NCBI GenBank assembly: GCA_002050235.1
Contig: MWST01000024.1
Location: 33,395-97,394 of the forward strand
From: Polyangiaceae bacterium UTPRO1
GTDB lineage: Bacteria; Desulfobacterota; Binatia; UTPRO1
Length of the DNA: 64,000 bases
Direction of reading: 5' to 3'
Part shown: in pieces, positions 17,999 to 29,608 of the stretch
Numbering within the stretch: position 1 is the stretch's first letter
How the letters are laid out: every line of letters begins with the position of its first letter
Notes under the pieces: generated by a model
Database searches by the model: none
Told to the model about the DNA's origin: nothing
The model's input: the letters and a program-made list of their open reading frames with translations, nothing else
Made by a program: the position numbers and the translations under genes

Positions 17999-19581
17999 AT
18001 GAGCGCAGAAGGTCACGACGACGCTCTCGACGAGCACCGGCGACGCATCGCGGGCTACATGCAGGGGTGTTCCCTGCTGCGGTTTCCGCGCACGCGCAGC
18101 GCCTTGCGCACCGAGTTGGCGCGGGTCCTCGACGAGACGATGTCCGACGTGGTGTCGGGATGGGTCGCCCACATCGGGCCGGCCTTCGACATCTCCCGGT
18201 CGCGGTGGGCGGCGCTCGCCGAGGACTTCGAAATTGCGCTCCGCCGCTGGGTCCGCCACATCGCCGATCCCGAGGACTGCGCTACCTACGCGTACCTACG
18301 GAGCCACGCGCGCCGCGGCTTCATATCGAAGTTCCCGGCCTCGCGCTTCCTCTCCGGGCAGATGAAGGCCTTCCAGCTGATGGGAAACGCCGTTCGCCAG
18401 CGCTATGCGGAGGATCACTCGCGGCGCTCCGAGCTGCTGGCACTCCTGGCGCAGGAGTTCGAGGAGCGGATCCTCCACATCACCGACTTCTTCGTCGAAG
18501 CGCGGGAGGAGGAGCTCCGGGAGCAGGAAGCCACGTATCGCCGCTCCATCGACAGTGCCCCGGCGGCGATCCTCCGCGTCGACTACGACACCGGTGCGGT
18601 GCTCGCCGCCAATCACGTGGCCGAACAAAGCCTGGAGTACGCCTCCGAGGAGCTGCGGACGATGGCCACGTGGGATCTCCATCCTCCGGAGGAGCGGCAA
18701 GCGGCGATCGCGCTCTGGAACGAGACGCGCAACGGCGGCAACGCCAATCGCGACGACCTCCACCATCGCACCAAGAGCGGGAAGATCATCCCGATCTTCG
18801 TCAACTCCGGCGTCATCGAATACGGCGAGCAGCGCTTCATCCAGCAGATCTGCGTCGACATCTCCGATCGGCAGCGCCTCGAAGACCGCCTGATCCAGTC
18901 CGAGAAGATGGCGGCGATCGGACAGCTCGCGGCCGGCATCGCCCACGAGATCCGCAATCCTCTCGCGATCATCATGAACGCGCTCTACGACCTCGCCGAG
19001 ATCGTCGACAAGGACGACCCCGAGGTGCGCGAGGACCTGCGGATCGCCAAGGAGGAGATGGACCGGGTTCAGACGATCATCAACAGCCTGCTCGAGTTCT
19101 CGCGCGACTCGCGCGCGGCGGTCGAGCTCGTCGACGTCAACGATCTCCTGCGCAAGACCCTGCTCCTCATGAACAAGTACCTTCAGAACAGCGACGTGCG
19201 CGTCGCGGTCGAGTTCGGTGACGTCGGGCCTTGCGCCGCCAATCAGAACGCGCTCCGGCAGATCTTCCTGAACCTCATCACCAACGCGGTGCAGGCGATG
19301 CCGCACGGAGGCGAGCTGCGTATTCGCACCGCACGCGGAGCCGAGCAGCGGGTCCGGCTCGAGTTCAGCGACACGGGCGTCGGTATCCCGCCGGAGCAGT
19401 TGAGCGACATCTTCAACCCGTTTTTCACCACCAAGTCTCCGGGCCAAGGGACCGGCCTCGGGCTCTCGGTCGTCCACACGGTGGTGCGCCGTTATCACGG
19501 CGACATCAGCGTCCGCAGCGCGCCCAACGTGGGGACGACCTTCGTCATCGAGCTGCCGCCGGGACGGGGCGAGGGAGCACC

Positions 19582-19585
<4 letters not shown>
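17999..19585 (+). CDS. PAS-domain sensor histidine kinase
   Basis: 528-residue two-component kinase. The first 170 or so residues are helical with no transmembrane segment, so sensing is probably cytoplasmic; this part resembles the all-helical input domains of RsbR-like proteins only vaguely. A PAS domain follows (about 180-295), with an S-box style end (RFIQQICVDISDRQRLEDRL). HisKA has the phospho-acceptor His316 in AGIAHEIRNPLAI. The HATPase domain shows NLITNAVQAM (N box), FSDTGVGIPPEQL (G1) and GTGLGLSVVHTVV (G2). It overlaps the response-regulator gene by four bases (GTGA), so the two are a cognate pair. Confidence 0.93.
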
Positions 19586-20979
<1,394 letters not shown>

Positions 20980-21087
20980 CCCGGGTGTGTCACGGTTCGT
21001 GGCCCCGAGCGCCCCACGAAGCCGGTCCGGCAGCGCGCAAAGCGGCGACCGCGCGGGTCTCAGGGGCTGTGGCGTCACCGCTGCGCG

Positions 21088-21103
21088 TGGCATATTCCCT
21101 GCA
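21088..21103 (+). promoter_or_regulatory. candidate sigma-54 (-24/-12) promoter
   Basis: TGGCATATTCCCTGCA matches the TGGCAC-N5-TTGCW consensus, with GG and GC separated by exactly 10 nt. It lies between the NtrC-type regulator gene and the receiver-like gene, whose ATG begins 14 nt after the motif. The predicted start would give a very short leader. It is the only such site looked for in context; single sites of this length can arise by chance. Confidence 0.5.
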
Positions 21104-21116
21104 CACCAGAGCTCGA

Positions 21117-21497
21117 ATGCCCGCTCCTCGCGCAAGCTCGCGCCGCATCCTGGTGGTGGCGGCCGACGACAACTTCAGCGGCACCATCGGCCGCATCCTC
21201 TGCCGGTGCGGCTATGCGATCGAGCGCGTGGCCTCCGGCGAGGCGGCGATGCAAGCGCTGGAGCGGGACGACTACGACCTCGTGCTCAGCGAAGCGGCGC
21301 CGCCCGGAGTATGCGGGCTCACGGTGCTCTGCAGCGCCCGCCAGCACGGACGGAAGACGCCCTTCGTGCTCCTCGGCATGCCGGAGACCGAGCGCCGCCG
21401 CTGGATCGTGAGCGGCGTCGACGACGTGCACTGCCTGCCGCTGCCGCTCGACGTCGATCGACTCAAAGCACTGGTCGCGGGGTGCCTCGACGCTTGA
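21117..21497 (+). CDS. degenerate receiver-domain protein (pseudo-receiver)
   Basis: 126-residue stand-alone protein with the receiver fold pattern: ILVVAADDNFSG (acid pair Asp17-Asp18), an alpha1 region, then YDLVLSEAAPPGVCG. Here the phospho-acceptor Asp of DLNMPxMDG is Glu59. The beta4 Ser/Thr position is Gly (VLLGMP) and the conserved Lys-Pro after beta5 is Leu-Pro (CLPLPLD). Phosphotransfer is therefore unlikely; Glu may mimic the active state. It follows the kinase/NtrC-regulator pair by 137 nt behind a candidate sigma-54 promoter, so it could be an output of that pair. No ribosome site is obvious. Its 3' end overlaps the convergent methyltransferase gene by 35 bp. Confidence 0.75.
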   Translation: MPAPRASSRRILVVAADDNFSGTIGRILCRCGYAIERVASGEAAMQALERDDYDLVLSEAAPPGVCGLTVLCSARQHGRKTPFVLLGMPETERRRWIVSGVDDVHCLPLPLDVDRLKALVAGCLDA

Positions 21498-22176
21498 GCG
21501 CCGGACGCCGGATCGCAGCGATGCGGAGCGGTGTCGGGCGGCCTTCTTCTGCGGCGCGCACGTCTATGGCGTGGACGTCGAGACCGCGCGCCGCGAGCGC
21601 GGCATAGAAGCCCCGCGTGTCGGTGCGATAGCCGTCGGCGAGATAAGTCACCCCGCCCGCTGCCAGATGCCGCCCGCATACGGCCGCGAGCTCGAGCCAG
21701 CGCTCGCGATCGTAGGCGACCTCGGCCGCCAGGACGAGGTCGAAGCGCTGCGTCGGAGCGAGCCGCATGAAATCGCCGGTGACGGCGGCGCAGCGAACGC
21801 CGTTGGCGGCGGCGCTCGCGGTCGCAAATGCGAGCGCCTCGGGCGCGACGTCGACGAGGGTGACATCGGCGCCGCAGCTCGCCGCCGTGACGCCCGGGAG
21901 CGCCAACCCGCAGCCGATCTCGAGGACGCGGCGGCCGGCTAGCGGCACGAAGCGCGCAAGGTACGACGCGAGCACCCTCGCCCCCGACCAGAGGTGGGCC
22001 CAGTACGGCGGCTCGGCCTCACCGCGCAGGAGCGCGCCGCGATCGACGAGCGACTCGAGCGCGCGCACCGCGTACAGACGCACGCGGCGCGGGCCGAGGT
22101 CGAGCTCGAGCGCAGTCGCCGGGTAGCCGGCGATCTCGATCGGCGACGGCGGGGTGCAGGGGGATGGCGCTTCCAC
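21463..22176 (-). CDS. class I SAM-dependent methyltransferase (METTL21/nicotinamide-N-methyltransferase-like)
   Basis: 237-residue methyltransferase. PYWAHLWSGARVLASYL just before motif I VLEIGCGLALPGV is the signature of the Methyltransf_16 group, whose eukaryotic members methylate protein lysines; bacterial targets are mostly unknown. Motif II TLVDVAPEAL and FDLVLAAEVAYDRERW (post-motif II, in the D/E-x-x-Y-like position) follow. Start is GTG at 22174-22176, back-to-back with uvrA 44 nt away. Substrate is unknown. The C-terminal tail (RRPALKRRGTPRPVL) is encoded in the overlap with the convergent pseudo-receiver gene. Confidence 0.8.
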   Translation of the reverse strand: MEAPSPCTPPSPIEIAGYPATALELDLGPRRVRLYAVRALESLVDRGALLRGEAEPPYWAHLWSGARVLASYLARFVPLAGRRVLEIGCGLALPGVTAASCGADVTLVDVAPEALAFATASAAANGVRCAAVTGDFMRLAPTQRFDLVLAAEVAYDRERWLELAAVCGRHLAAGGVTYLADGYRTDTRGFYAALAARGLDVHAIDVRAAEEGRPTPLRIAAIRRPALKRRGTPRPVL

Positions 22177-22220
22177 TATAGTGCCGCGGTTCGGCGCCGC
22201 GACGGCGGCGCTCGGCGACG

Positions 22221-25200
22221 ATGGCCAGCGACCATATCCAGATTCGAGGCGCCCGTCAGCACAATCTGAAGGGCATCGACGTCGACATTCCCCTGTACCA
22301 GCTCACGGTGGTGACGGGCGTCAGCGGCTCGGGCAAGTCGACCCTGGCTTTCGATGTCCTCTACGCGGAGGGACAGCGGCGCTACGTCGAAAGCTTCTCG
22401 GCCTACACGCGGCAATTCCTGGAGCGTATGGAGAAGCCGGATGTCGACCACGTCGGCGGCATCCCCCCGGCGGTCGCGATCGACCAGCGCCGACCCGTCA
22501 CCACGTCGCGCTCTACCGTCGGCACGGTCACCGAGATCCACGATCATCTGAAGCTGCTCTTCGCCAAGCTCGGCGTGCTGCAATGTCGGGGCTGCGGCGT
22601 TCGCGTCGAGCGCGCCACTCCGCTCGGCGTCGGCGAGACGTTGCTGCGCGAGCGCCCCGGAGCCGCCGTGCTTCTCGGATTTCCCTTCCCTCTACCCGAG
22701 CTGCCGTGGCCGGAGGTGGTTGCGGCCCTGACCCGCGAGGGCTTCACCCGCGCGCTGGTGGCCGGCGAAGTGCGGATGCTCGAGTCGCTGCCGGCCCCGC
22801 CGGCGGGTCCGCTCGACATCCTCGTCGACCGCCTCGTCTGCAAACGCGAGGGGCGTGCCCGGCTCGTGGCGTCGATAGAGCAGGCTCTCGGATACGGCAA
22901 AGGGCGCATGTGGGTGGCGGGCCCCGATCCCGCGACCCGACAGGAGTTCGGATCGACCCTCGCCTGCCTGGCGTGCGGCATCGCCTATCGCGATCCCGCC
23001 CCCAACCTCTTCTCGTTCAACAGCCCGCTCGGAGCCTGCGACGACTGCCGCGGGTTCGGTCGCGTCATCGATCTCGATCTCGATCTCGTGGTTCCGGACG
23101 TTCGCAAGACGCTCGCCGGAGGAGCGATCAAGCCGTGGACGACGCCGTCGACGACGGAGGAGCGCCGCGAGCTGCTCGCCTTCTGCCGGCGCCGGAAGAT
23201 TCCGGTCGACGTGCCCTTCGGGCGCCTCGATGACGAGCAGCGCCGCCTCGTCGAGGAGGGCGACGACCGTTTCTTCGGCATTCGCGGCTGGTTCCGCTGG
23301 CTCGAGCGCAAGACCTACAAGATGCACGTGCGGGTGCTGCTGTCGCGCTATCGTTCGTACCGCACGTGTCCGACCTGCGGCGGCAGCCGGGTGAAGCCCG
23401 AAGCTCTCGACTACCGCGTCGCCGGACGGACCATCGCCGACGTCAACTGCATGAACGTCGAGCAGGCCCGCGCCTTCTTCTCGCAGCTCGCGATCGATCC
23501 CGAGAAGGATCCGCCGGCGGCTCTCGTCGCGGGAGAGATCCGCTCGCGGCTCGACTACCTCCTGAAGGTCGGTCTCGGCTACCTGACCCTCGACCGGCAG
23601 TCGCGCACCCTCTCGGGCGGCGAGCTCGAGCGCGTCGACCTGACCACCGCAGTAGGCTCATCGCTGGTCAATACGCTCTACGTGCTCGACGAGCCCTCGA
23701 TCGGGTTGCACCCGCGCGACAGCGCCCGGCTGGTCGGCATCATGCGCGACCTCTGCGCGCGGCGGAACACGGTGGTCGTCGTCGAGCACGATCCCGAGAT
23801 CATCACCGCCGCAGACCACGTGATCGACATGGGACCGGGCGCGGGCGCGGCGGGCGGCACGGTGGTCGCCGCCGGTCCTGTCGCTAGGATCGCCGCCGAG
23901 CCGCGTTCGCTGACCGGCCGGTATCTCGCGGGCGCACGCCGCATCGTCATACCGGCGCGGCGGCGGCCGCCGGACCCCACCCGCACGCTTACGGTTCGCA
24001 ACGCTCGCGCCAACAACCTGCGCGGTATCGACGTGACGATACCGCTCGCCTGCATGGTGTGCATCACCGGCGTCTCCGGCTCGGGAAAGAGCACGCTCGT
24101 GGAGGAGGTGCTCTATCGCGGTCTCCTGCGGCGGCGCGGCGCGTCGACGGCGCCTCCCGGTCTCTGCGACGACATCGACGGAGCCGAGAAGATCGCCGAG
24201 GTGATCTTCGTCGATCAGGCGCCGATCAGCTCCACCCCGCGCGCCAATGCCGCCACCTACACCAAGATGTTCGACGGCGTCCGCCGCCTGTTCGCCGCAA
24301 CCGATCAGGCGCGCCTCCGCGGATTCACGGCGGCGACGTTTTCCTTCAACGTCGACGGCGGCCGCTGCGAGACCTGCCGCGGCGACGGCTTCGAGAAGAT
24401 CGAGATGCAGTTCCTGTCCGACGTGCTCCTCCCCTGTCCGGCGTGCCGCGGGCGGCGCTATTCCCCGGACGTCCTCGAGGTGCGCTACCGCGGCCGCTCG
24501 ATCGCCGACGTACTGGATCTGACGGTCGGGGAAGCCCTGGATTTCTTCGCCGAGCAGTCGGACATCCAGCAGGCGCTGCAGCCGCTCGTCGACGTCGGCC
24601 TCGAATACCTGAAGCTCGGGCAGCCGCTCAGTACGCTCTCGGCCGGCGAGTCGCAGCGCCTCAAGCTCGCCGCCCATCTCGGCGCCGGCGATCTGGCGCA
24701 CACGCTCTTCATCTTCGACGAGCCGACGACCGGCCTGCACTTCGCCGACATCGAGCGCTTGCTCGGCGCCTTCGCCAAGCTCACCGAGCGCGGCCACTCG
24801 CTCGTCGTCGTCGAGCACAACGTCGAGGTCATCAAGTGCGCCGACCACGTCATCGACCTCGGGCCCGAAGGCGGCGACGACGGCGGGGCGGTGATCGCCG
24901 TCGGCACCCCCGAGGCCATAGCAGCGTGCCCGGCATCCCATACCGGGCGCTTCCTGGAGGCGGCGCTCGCGGCGGAGCCGCCGGCGCTGCCGGTGCGCAT
25001 CGTTCCGCGACCGGCCGGCGACGACCGCGACACCATCCGCATCGTCGGCGCCCGCGAGCACAATCTCCGCAATCTCGACCTCGAGCTGCCGCGCGACCGC
25101 ATGATCGTCGTCACCGGCCTCTCCGGCTCGGGCAAGTCGACGCTCGCCTTCGACGTCATCTTCGCGGAGGGCCAGCGCCGCTACCTCGAGAGCCTGTCCA

Positions 25201-27854
25201 CCTACGTGCGGCAGTTCATGCACGTGCTGCCGCGACCGGACGTCGACTTCGTGGCCGGCATCCCGCCGACGATAGCGATCGAGCAGCGCCTGAGCCGCGG
25301 CGGCAGGAAATCGACGGTCGCCACGGTGACCGAGGTGGCCCACTACCTGCGCCTTCTCTTCGCCAAGGTCGGCGTGCAGCACTGCGTCGGCTGCGACCGG
25401 CCTATCCGGCCGCTGCCGCGGAGCGAGATCGCCTCCCGCCTCGCCGCGCGCGTCGGCAGCGACGAGGCGGTCCTCCTGGCGCCGGCCGTCCGCGGCCGCA
25501 AGGGCTTCCATCGCGACGTGCTGCGGGCGGCGCGGCGGTTGCGCTACACCCACGTCCGCGTCGACGGGAAGGTCGTACCCCTGGAGCCGCTGCCGGAGCT
25601 CGACCGCTACAGCGAGCACGACGTCGACGTTGTGGTGGCGAGGGTAGCCGCCGGTCCGGGCGGTGAGCGCCTCGCGAAGCCGGTTACGGAGGCGCTTCGG
25701 CTCGGCGGCGGCGTCATCGTGGCGCTGGCCGGCGGACGCGAATACGTCTTCAGCGAACGCCTCTTCTGCGGACCCTGCGGGCTCGGGTACGAGGCGCTCG
25801 ACCCGCGCCTCTTCTCGTTCAACAGTCGGCAAGGTGCGTGCCCCGAATGTCGCGGGCTCGGCACGCGGGTCGAGATCGACGAGGAGGCCGTCGTCACTGC
25901 TCCGGAGCGCTCGCTTCGCGACGGCGCCATCGCGGCGCTCGCCGACCTCGGTCTCGAAGCCGAGGAGCGGCGGCTGCTGCGCGCGCTGAAGAGCGCCGGC
26001 GTCGCCGTCGACCGACCTTTCCGGCGCCTCGGCGCCCGCCAGCGCCGCCTCGTGCTCGACGGCGACGGCAAGAAGATCGCCGGCGTGCTGCCGCTCCTGC
26101 GCGCGCACGGGCTCTACGAGGAGAGCGCGGAGGACGGCGGCGAGAGCATGGTCGCCGACGCGCTACGGCCGTACGTAGCCCTCGAGGCGTGCGCTGCGTG
26201 CGCGGGCACCCGTCTCGTCCCGCGGGCGCGGGCGGTGCGCGTCCTCGGACACACCTATCCCGAGCTCGCGGCCATGACCGTGGAGGAGTGCGCAGCGGCG
26301 ATCGGCGCCTGGCGCTTCGACCAGCGCGAGGAGGCGATCGTGCGCGACCTCCTCGCGGAAGTCCGGCCCCGCCTCGCCTTCCTGGGCGCGGTCGGGCTCG
26401 GCTACCTGACGCTCGATCGCAGCGCCGACACCCTGTCCGGAGGCGAAGCTCAACGCATCCGCCTCGCCGCGCAGCTCGGGTCGAACCTGCGGGGAGCATG
26501 CTACGTGCTCGACGAACCGACCATCGGTCTCCATCCGCGTGACAATGCGCTCCTCCTCGAATCCCTGCGCACCCTCGTGAGCCGCCGCAATACGGTGCTG
26601 GTCGTCGAGCACGACGAGGCGACGATCGCCGCCGCCGATCTCGTCGTCGACCTGGGGCCGGGAGCCGGCCGCGAGGGCGGCGCCCTCGTTGCGATGGGCA
26701 CCCCGGCCGAGATCGCGACCGATCCTCGGTCGCTCACGGGGACTTATTTGCGCTCCGTGCGCGAGCGCGGCCGGCCGCCGCGGACGACCGACGGCGCCCG
26801 ACTCACCATTCACGACGCTACGGCCAACAACCTGAAGCACTTGACGGTGGATATACCCCTCGGCGCCTGGACCTGTGTCACCGGTGTCTCGGGCTCCGGA
26901 AAGAGCACGCTGGTCAAGGACGTCCTGTATTGCGGACTGCGCCGCGCCAAGGGTCTGACCGCCCCGCGCCCGGGCACGCACGGGGCGATCACCGGACACG
27001 AAGCGATCGATCGCGTCATCGAGGTGGACCAGAGCCCGATCGGGCGCACGCCGCGTTCGATTCCGGCATCCTATGTAGGGTTCTGGGACGAGATCCGTCG
27101 CTTGTTCGCGCGCACCCCGGCGGCGCGCGCGCGCGGCTACGCACCCGGACGCTTTTCCTTCAACGTCACCGGCGGACGCTGCGAGGCCTGCGCCGGACAA
27201 GGGCGAATGCGGGTGCAGATGAGCTTCCTCCCCGAGACCTCGGTCGCCTGCGAGACCTGCAACGGCCGGCGCTTCACCGAGGAGACGCTCGCCGTCACCT
27301 ACGCTGGACGCTCGATCGCGGACGTCCTCGACCTCACGGTCGCCGAAGCCGCGGTCGTGTTCACGGCCGTGCCGGCGATCGCGCGCCCGCTCGCAGTCCT
27401 CGTCGAGATCGGGCTCGGGTATCTGACCTTGGGGCAGCCGAGCAATACGCTCTCGGGCGGCGAGGCGCAGCGGATCAAGCTCGCCGCGGAGCTCGGGCGT
27501 AGCGGCGCGGGCCGAACGCTGTTCGTGCTCGACGAGCCGACGACCGGACTCCACTTCGCCGACGTCGATCGCTTGATCCGGGCCTTTCACCGCCTGGTCG
27601 ATCGGGGACACACGCTCGTCGTCGTGGAGCACAATCTCGACGTGCTCCGCGCCGCCGACCATGTCATCGACCTCGGTCCCGAGGCGGCGGGTCGGGGCGG
27701 TGAGATCGTCGCCTGCGGACGCCCCGAGGATCTGGCGGCGCATCCCGCGCGATCGCACACGGCATACTGGCTCGCGCGGTCGGCGGCGGCGCCGGTCGCG
27801 GCGGCAGCCGGCACATCCATCGACGTGATACGATCTGGCGCAGATTTTTCTTGA
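22221..27854 (+). CDS. uvrA: tandem-duplicated UvrA excinuclease subunit (four ABC modules)
   Basis: 1877 residues, about twice a normal UvrA (roughly 940), made of two full-length UvrA units joined head to tail near residue 930. Walker A motifs lie at about 33-40, 616-623, 966-973 and 1555-1562; all four Walker B segments are intact ([48 protein letters not shown]). ABC signatures differ: unit 1 has [11 protein letters not shown] and [11 protein letters not shown], unit 2 the canonical [11 protein letters not shown] and [11 protein letters not shown]. Both units keep the UvrB-binding region and the zinc-finger pairs ([10 protein letters not shown] / [10 protein letters not shown] and [10 protein letters not shown] / [10 protein letters not shown]). 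A covalent dimer is plausible. uvrB and uvrC are about 6 kb upstream on the other strand. Confidence 0.96.
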   Translation: MASDHIQIRGARQHNLKGIDVDIPLYQLTVVTGVSGSGKSTLAFDVLYAEGQRRYVESFSAYTRQFLERMEKPDVDHVGGIPPAVAIDQRRPVTTSRSTVGTVTEIHDHLKLLFAKLGVLQCRGCGVRVERATPLGVGETLLRERPGAAVLLGFPFPLPELPWPEVVAALTREGFTRALVAGEVRMLESLPAPPAGPLDILVDRLVCKREGRARLVASIEQALGYGKGRMWVAGPDPATRQEFGSTLACLACGIAYRDPAPNLFSFNSPLGACDDCRGFGRVIDLDLDLVVPDVRKTLAGGAIKPWTTPSTTEERRELLAFCRRRKIPVDVPFGRLDDEQRRLVEEGDDRFFGIRGWFRWLERKTYKMHVRVLLSRYRSYRTCPTCGGSRVKPEALDYRVAGRTIADVNCMNVEQARAFFSQLAIDPEKDPPAALVAGEIRSRLDYLLKVGLGYLTLDRQSRTLSGGELERVDLTTAVGSSLVNTLYVLDEPSIGLHPRDSARLVGIMRDLCARRNTVVVVEHDPEIITAADHVIDMGPGAGAAGGTVVAAGPVARIAAEPRSLTGRYLAGARRIVIPARRRPPDPTRTLTVRNARANNLRGIDVTIPLACMVCITGVSGSGKSTLVEEVLYRGLLRRRGASTAPPGLCDDIDGAEKIAEVIFVDQAPISSTPRANAATYTKMFDGVRRLFAATDQARLRGFTAATFSFNVDGGRCETCRGDGFEKIEMQFLSDVLLPCPACRGRRYSPDVLEVRYRGRSIADVLDLTVGEALDFFAEQSDIQQALQPLVDVGLEYLKLGQPLSTLSAGESQRLKLAAHLGAGDLAHTLFIFDEPTTGLHFADIERLLGAFAKLTERGHSLVVVEHNVEVIKCADHVIDLGPEGGDDGGAVIAVGTPEAIAACPASHTGRFLEAALAAEPPALPVRIVPRPAGDDRDTIRIVGAREHNLRNLDLELPRDRMIVVTGLSGSGKSTLAFDVIFAEGQRRYLESLSTYVRQFMHVLPRPDVDFVAGIPPTIAIEQRLSRGGRKSTVATVTEVAHYLRLLFAKVGVQHCVGCDRPIRPLPRSEIASRLAARVGSDEAVLLAPAVRGRKGFHRDVLRAARRLRYTHVRVDGKVVPLEPLPELDRYSEHDVDVVVARVAAGPGGERLAKPVTEALRLGGGVIVALAGGREYVFSERLFCGPCGLGYEALDPRLFSFNSRQGACPECRGLGTRVEIDEEAVVTAPERSLRDGAIAALADLGLEAEERRLLRALKSAGVAVDRPFRRLGARQRRLVLDGDGKKIAGVLPLLRAHGLYEESAEDGGESMVADALRPYVALEACAACAGTRLVPRARAVRVLGHTYPELAAMTVEECAAAIGAWRFDQREEAIVRDLLAEVRPRLAFLGAVGLGYLTLDRSADTLSGGEAQRIRLAAQLGSNLRGACYVLDEPTIGLHPRDNALLLESLRTLVSRRNTVLVVEHDEATIAAADLVVDLGPGAGREGGALVAMGTPAEIATDPRSLTGTYLRSVRERGRPPRTTDGARLTIHDATANNLKHLTVDIPLGAWTCVTGVSGSGKSTLVKDVLYCGLRRAKGLTAPRPGTHGAITGHEAIDRVIEVDQSPIGRTPRSIPASYVGFWDEIRRLFARTPAARARGYAPGRFSFNVTGGRCEACAGQGRMRVQMSFLPETSVACETCNGRRFTEETLAVTYAGRSIADVLDLTVAEAAVVFTAVPAIARPLAVLVEIGLGYLTLGQPSNTLSGGEAQRIKLAAELGRSGAGRTLFVLDEPTTGLHFADVDRLIRAFHRLVDRGHTLVVVEHNLDVLRAADHVIDLGPEAAGRGGEIVACGRPEDLAAHPARSHTAYWLARSAAAPVAAAAGTSIDVIRSGADFS

Positions 27855-27879
27855 CAGTCGCTCGCTACAAAGGTTACCT
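27851..27879 (+). promoter_or_regulatory. candidate sigma-70 promoter upstream of dodecin-like gene
   Basis: A perfect TTGACA (27851-27856) straddles the uvrA stop and is followed 17 nt later by TTACCT (27874-27879), a weak -10. It is about 107 nt upstream of the dodecin-like ATG. The -35 is notable in such GC-rich DNA; the -10 is poor. Confidence 0.35.
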
Positions 27880-27985
27880 CTGCACACGATAGCGGACGGT
27901 GGAGTTGTGGTGGTGCCGACCTCGCTCCGCACAGTCGTCGCGCTACGCTGCTGAGCGGTATCCCTTCTCGCATTCGACGGGTCGC

Positions 27986-28267
27986 ATGAACGAACTCCAC
28001 GCATCCTCGGCGGTCGCAGAGTTCCCTGCCCTCGAGACCTCTCCCGAGGCGCCGGTCACTCTCGAGTTCGAGGGTTCCTCGGACCATACGATCGCAGAGG
28101 CGGTACGCCGAGCGCTCTCGCATGCCTCGGCGTCGCTGCGCACGCTCGACGGTGCCGGCGTCCTGGTGATCCCGGAGATCGACCGGCGCTCGGAGAGACC
28201 CCGCTTCCGGGTGACGCTACGCGTCTGCGCCCAGACCGTGCCGGCTCACTGCCCCGAGATCGGGTAG
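27986..28267 (+). CDS. divergent dodecin-like protein
   Basis: 93-residue protein. Residues about 25-85 match the dodecin pattern: FEGSSDHTIAEAVRRALSHA corresponds to the SS-x-SIEEAI-x-NAI-x-RA helix, and RFRVTLRV to the final YQVTLKV strand. Dodecins are small dodecameric flavin-storage proteins. The flavin-stacking Trp is Gly here (LRTLDGAGVLV where dodecin has LRxLRWFEVVE), and the Gln of the last strand is Arg. Flavin binding is therefore doubtful. The N-terminal 24 residues are an unrelated extension. Start chosen as ATG 27986. The 3' end overlaps the convergent DUF971 gene by 22 bp. Confidence 0.6.
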   Translation: MNELHASSAVAEFPALETSPEAPVTLEFEGSSDHTIAEAVRRALSHASASLRTLDGAGVLVIPEIDRRSERPRFRVTLRVCAQTVPAHCPEIG

Positions 28268-28560
28268 TTCGGCTCCCGCACGCAGTAGGCGCACCGGCAG
28301 AGAGCCCGCAACTCGTCGGCGACGAACAGTGTCTCGTGCTCGTCGGCCCAGGCGATGAAGAGCGTCGCGGCGCCGATCGCCCGCACGAACGCGGCCTCGC
28401 ATTCCTTGGGCCCCACCTCCGGGGTCGCGGCGACGCAGGCGTTGCAGGGACAGGCTAGGCGCAGGTGCCGGTGCGGAAGGATGCTCTCGTGGCCGTCCGT
28501 CCAGTCGATGCCGACGGCATAGCGTCCCACCGGGCGGATACGCTTGATCGTCGCTGCCAT
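28246..28560 (-). CDS. DUF971 (gamma-butyrobetaine hydroxylase-like N-terminal domain) protein
   Basis: 104 residues, a stand-alone DUF971/GBBH-like_N domain. It has the typical VGIDWTDGHESILPHRHLRL strand-turn-strand followed by the cysteine cluster CPCNAC, then IAWADEHETLFVADELRALC and a second cysteine pair CRCAYC. In butyrobetaine hydroxylases this domain binds zinc; stand-alone bacterial versions are of unknown function and sometimes sit near Fe-S assembly genes. Start ATG 28558-28560. It is 29 nt downstream of the epoxide hydrolase-like gene and could be cotranscribed. Confidence 0.8.
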   Translation of the reverse strand: MAATIKRIRPVGRYAVGIDWTDGHESILPHRHLRLACPCNACVAATPEVGPKECEAAFVRAIGAATLFIAWADEHETLFVADELRALCRCAYCVREPNYPISGQ

Positions 28561-28589
28561 GACTCCGGATGTACTATGGCTCGGGCGAA

Positions 28590-29462
28590 TCAGCCACCGG
28601 CGAGGAAGTCGAGGATCGACGCATTGACCCGCGCCGGATCCTCCTGGTGCAGGAAGTGCCCCGTGCCGGGAACGATCTCGATACGTAGACCGCGCGGGAA
28701 ATACGCCTCCATTCCGGCGACGAGCTCCGCTCCCATGCAGCCGTCGTCGGCGCCGTGCAGCACGAGCCCGGGGACCGGTATCGGATCGCTCATCATCCGG
28801 CTCTGGAGCGGCGCGAGCGCCGGATCCTGTCGGCTCGGATCGAACATGGCCCGGTAGTAGCCGAGCGCCGCCGACGCGACGCCCGGTTGCCGGAACGTCG
28901 CCTTGAGCGCTTCCATCTCGTCGGCGGGGAAGCGCCAGCCCGGTGACCAATCCCGCCACAGCCGCTCCAGGAACGCGTAGTCGTCGTGAGCGAGCGCGAC
29001 GTCGGCGAACGGTGTCTGAAAGAAGAACATGTACCAGGAACGACGCTGCTGCTCGTAGCTGGTCATCAGCGCCGCCGCGACCTGCGCGCCGTAGGGAACC
29101 GCTGCGGTCACGAGCTTGCGCACCCGGGCGGGCGCCGCGAGCGCAGCGCCGTAGGCTGCGAGGGCACCCCAGTCGTGGCCGATGACGATCGCGTTCTCGT
29201 AACCGAGCGCCGCGATCAGGGCGACAGCGTCTTCGGCGAGAGCTGCGGTCTGATAGTAGCCGTCGGGCGCCGGTCCGGTCGGGGCATAGCCGCGCATCGC
29301 CGGAGCGACCGCCCGGTAGCCGGCGGCGGCGAGCGCTGGGAGCTGATGGCGGAACGAACGCGCATGGTCGGGAAATCCGTGCAAGCAGAGCACGAGCGGA
29401 CCCTCTCCTTCCTCGAGGGTGTGGAACGTCATGCCGCGTGCCTGCACTTTGCCGGTCTTCAT
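28590..29462 (-). CDS. alpha/beta hydrolase, epoxide hydrolase-like
   Basis: 290-residue alpha/beta-hydrolase. HGFPDHARSF is the HG-x-P oxyanion motif; the nucleophile elbow VIGHDWGALAAYG has Asp, as in epoxide hydrolases and haloalkane dehalogenases. The acid is in HGADDGC and the catalytic His in GTGHFLHQED. A cap domain with Tyr and Trp residues (SWYMFFFQTPFAD, and ALGYYRAMF for the likely ring-opening Tyr) favours epoxide hydrolase. The ATG at 29460-29462 follows a strong AGGAGG. Substrate unknown. Divergent from the GNAT gene across 146 nt. Confidence 0.88.
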   Translation of the reverse strand: MKTGKVQARGMTFHTLEEGEGPLVLCLHGFPDHARSFRHQLPALAAAGYRAVAPAMRGYAPTGPAPDGYYQTAALAEDAVALIAALGYENAIVIGHDWGALAAYGAALAAPARVRKLVTAAVPYGAQVAAALMTSYEQQRRSWYMFFFQTPFADVALAHDDYAFLERLWRDWSPGWRFPADEMEALKATFRQPGVASAALGYYRAMFDPSRQDPALAPLQSRMMSDPIPVPGLVLHGADDGCMGAELVAGMEAYFPRGLRIEIVPGTGHFLHQEDPARVNASILDFLAGG

Positions 29463-29608
29463 GGATGCGCCTCCTGGTGGCACTCCGTGATCCCGGGAGC
29501 GACGGGAGAAGTCAATGCGTCGGGGCAGCGTGCAGCTCAGCAGCTCCGGGCGCCCCTGGAGGCGACCTCGAGCCTCGGTTAGAGTCATGGCGTCGTGGCG
29601 GCGTCCTC

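Noticed and set aside
19231..19581. N-terminal extension of the NtrC-type regulator reading into the kinase gene
   Set aside because: The frame overlaps the HATPase domain of the kinase out of frame; the receiver begins naturally at the GTG at 19582.
23658..26108. 816-residue open frame on the minus strand inside uvrA
   Set aside because: Antisense of a conserved gene; composition mirrors codon bias and no domain is visible.
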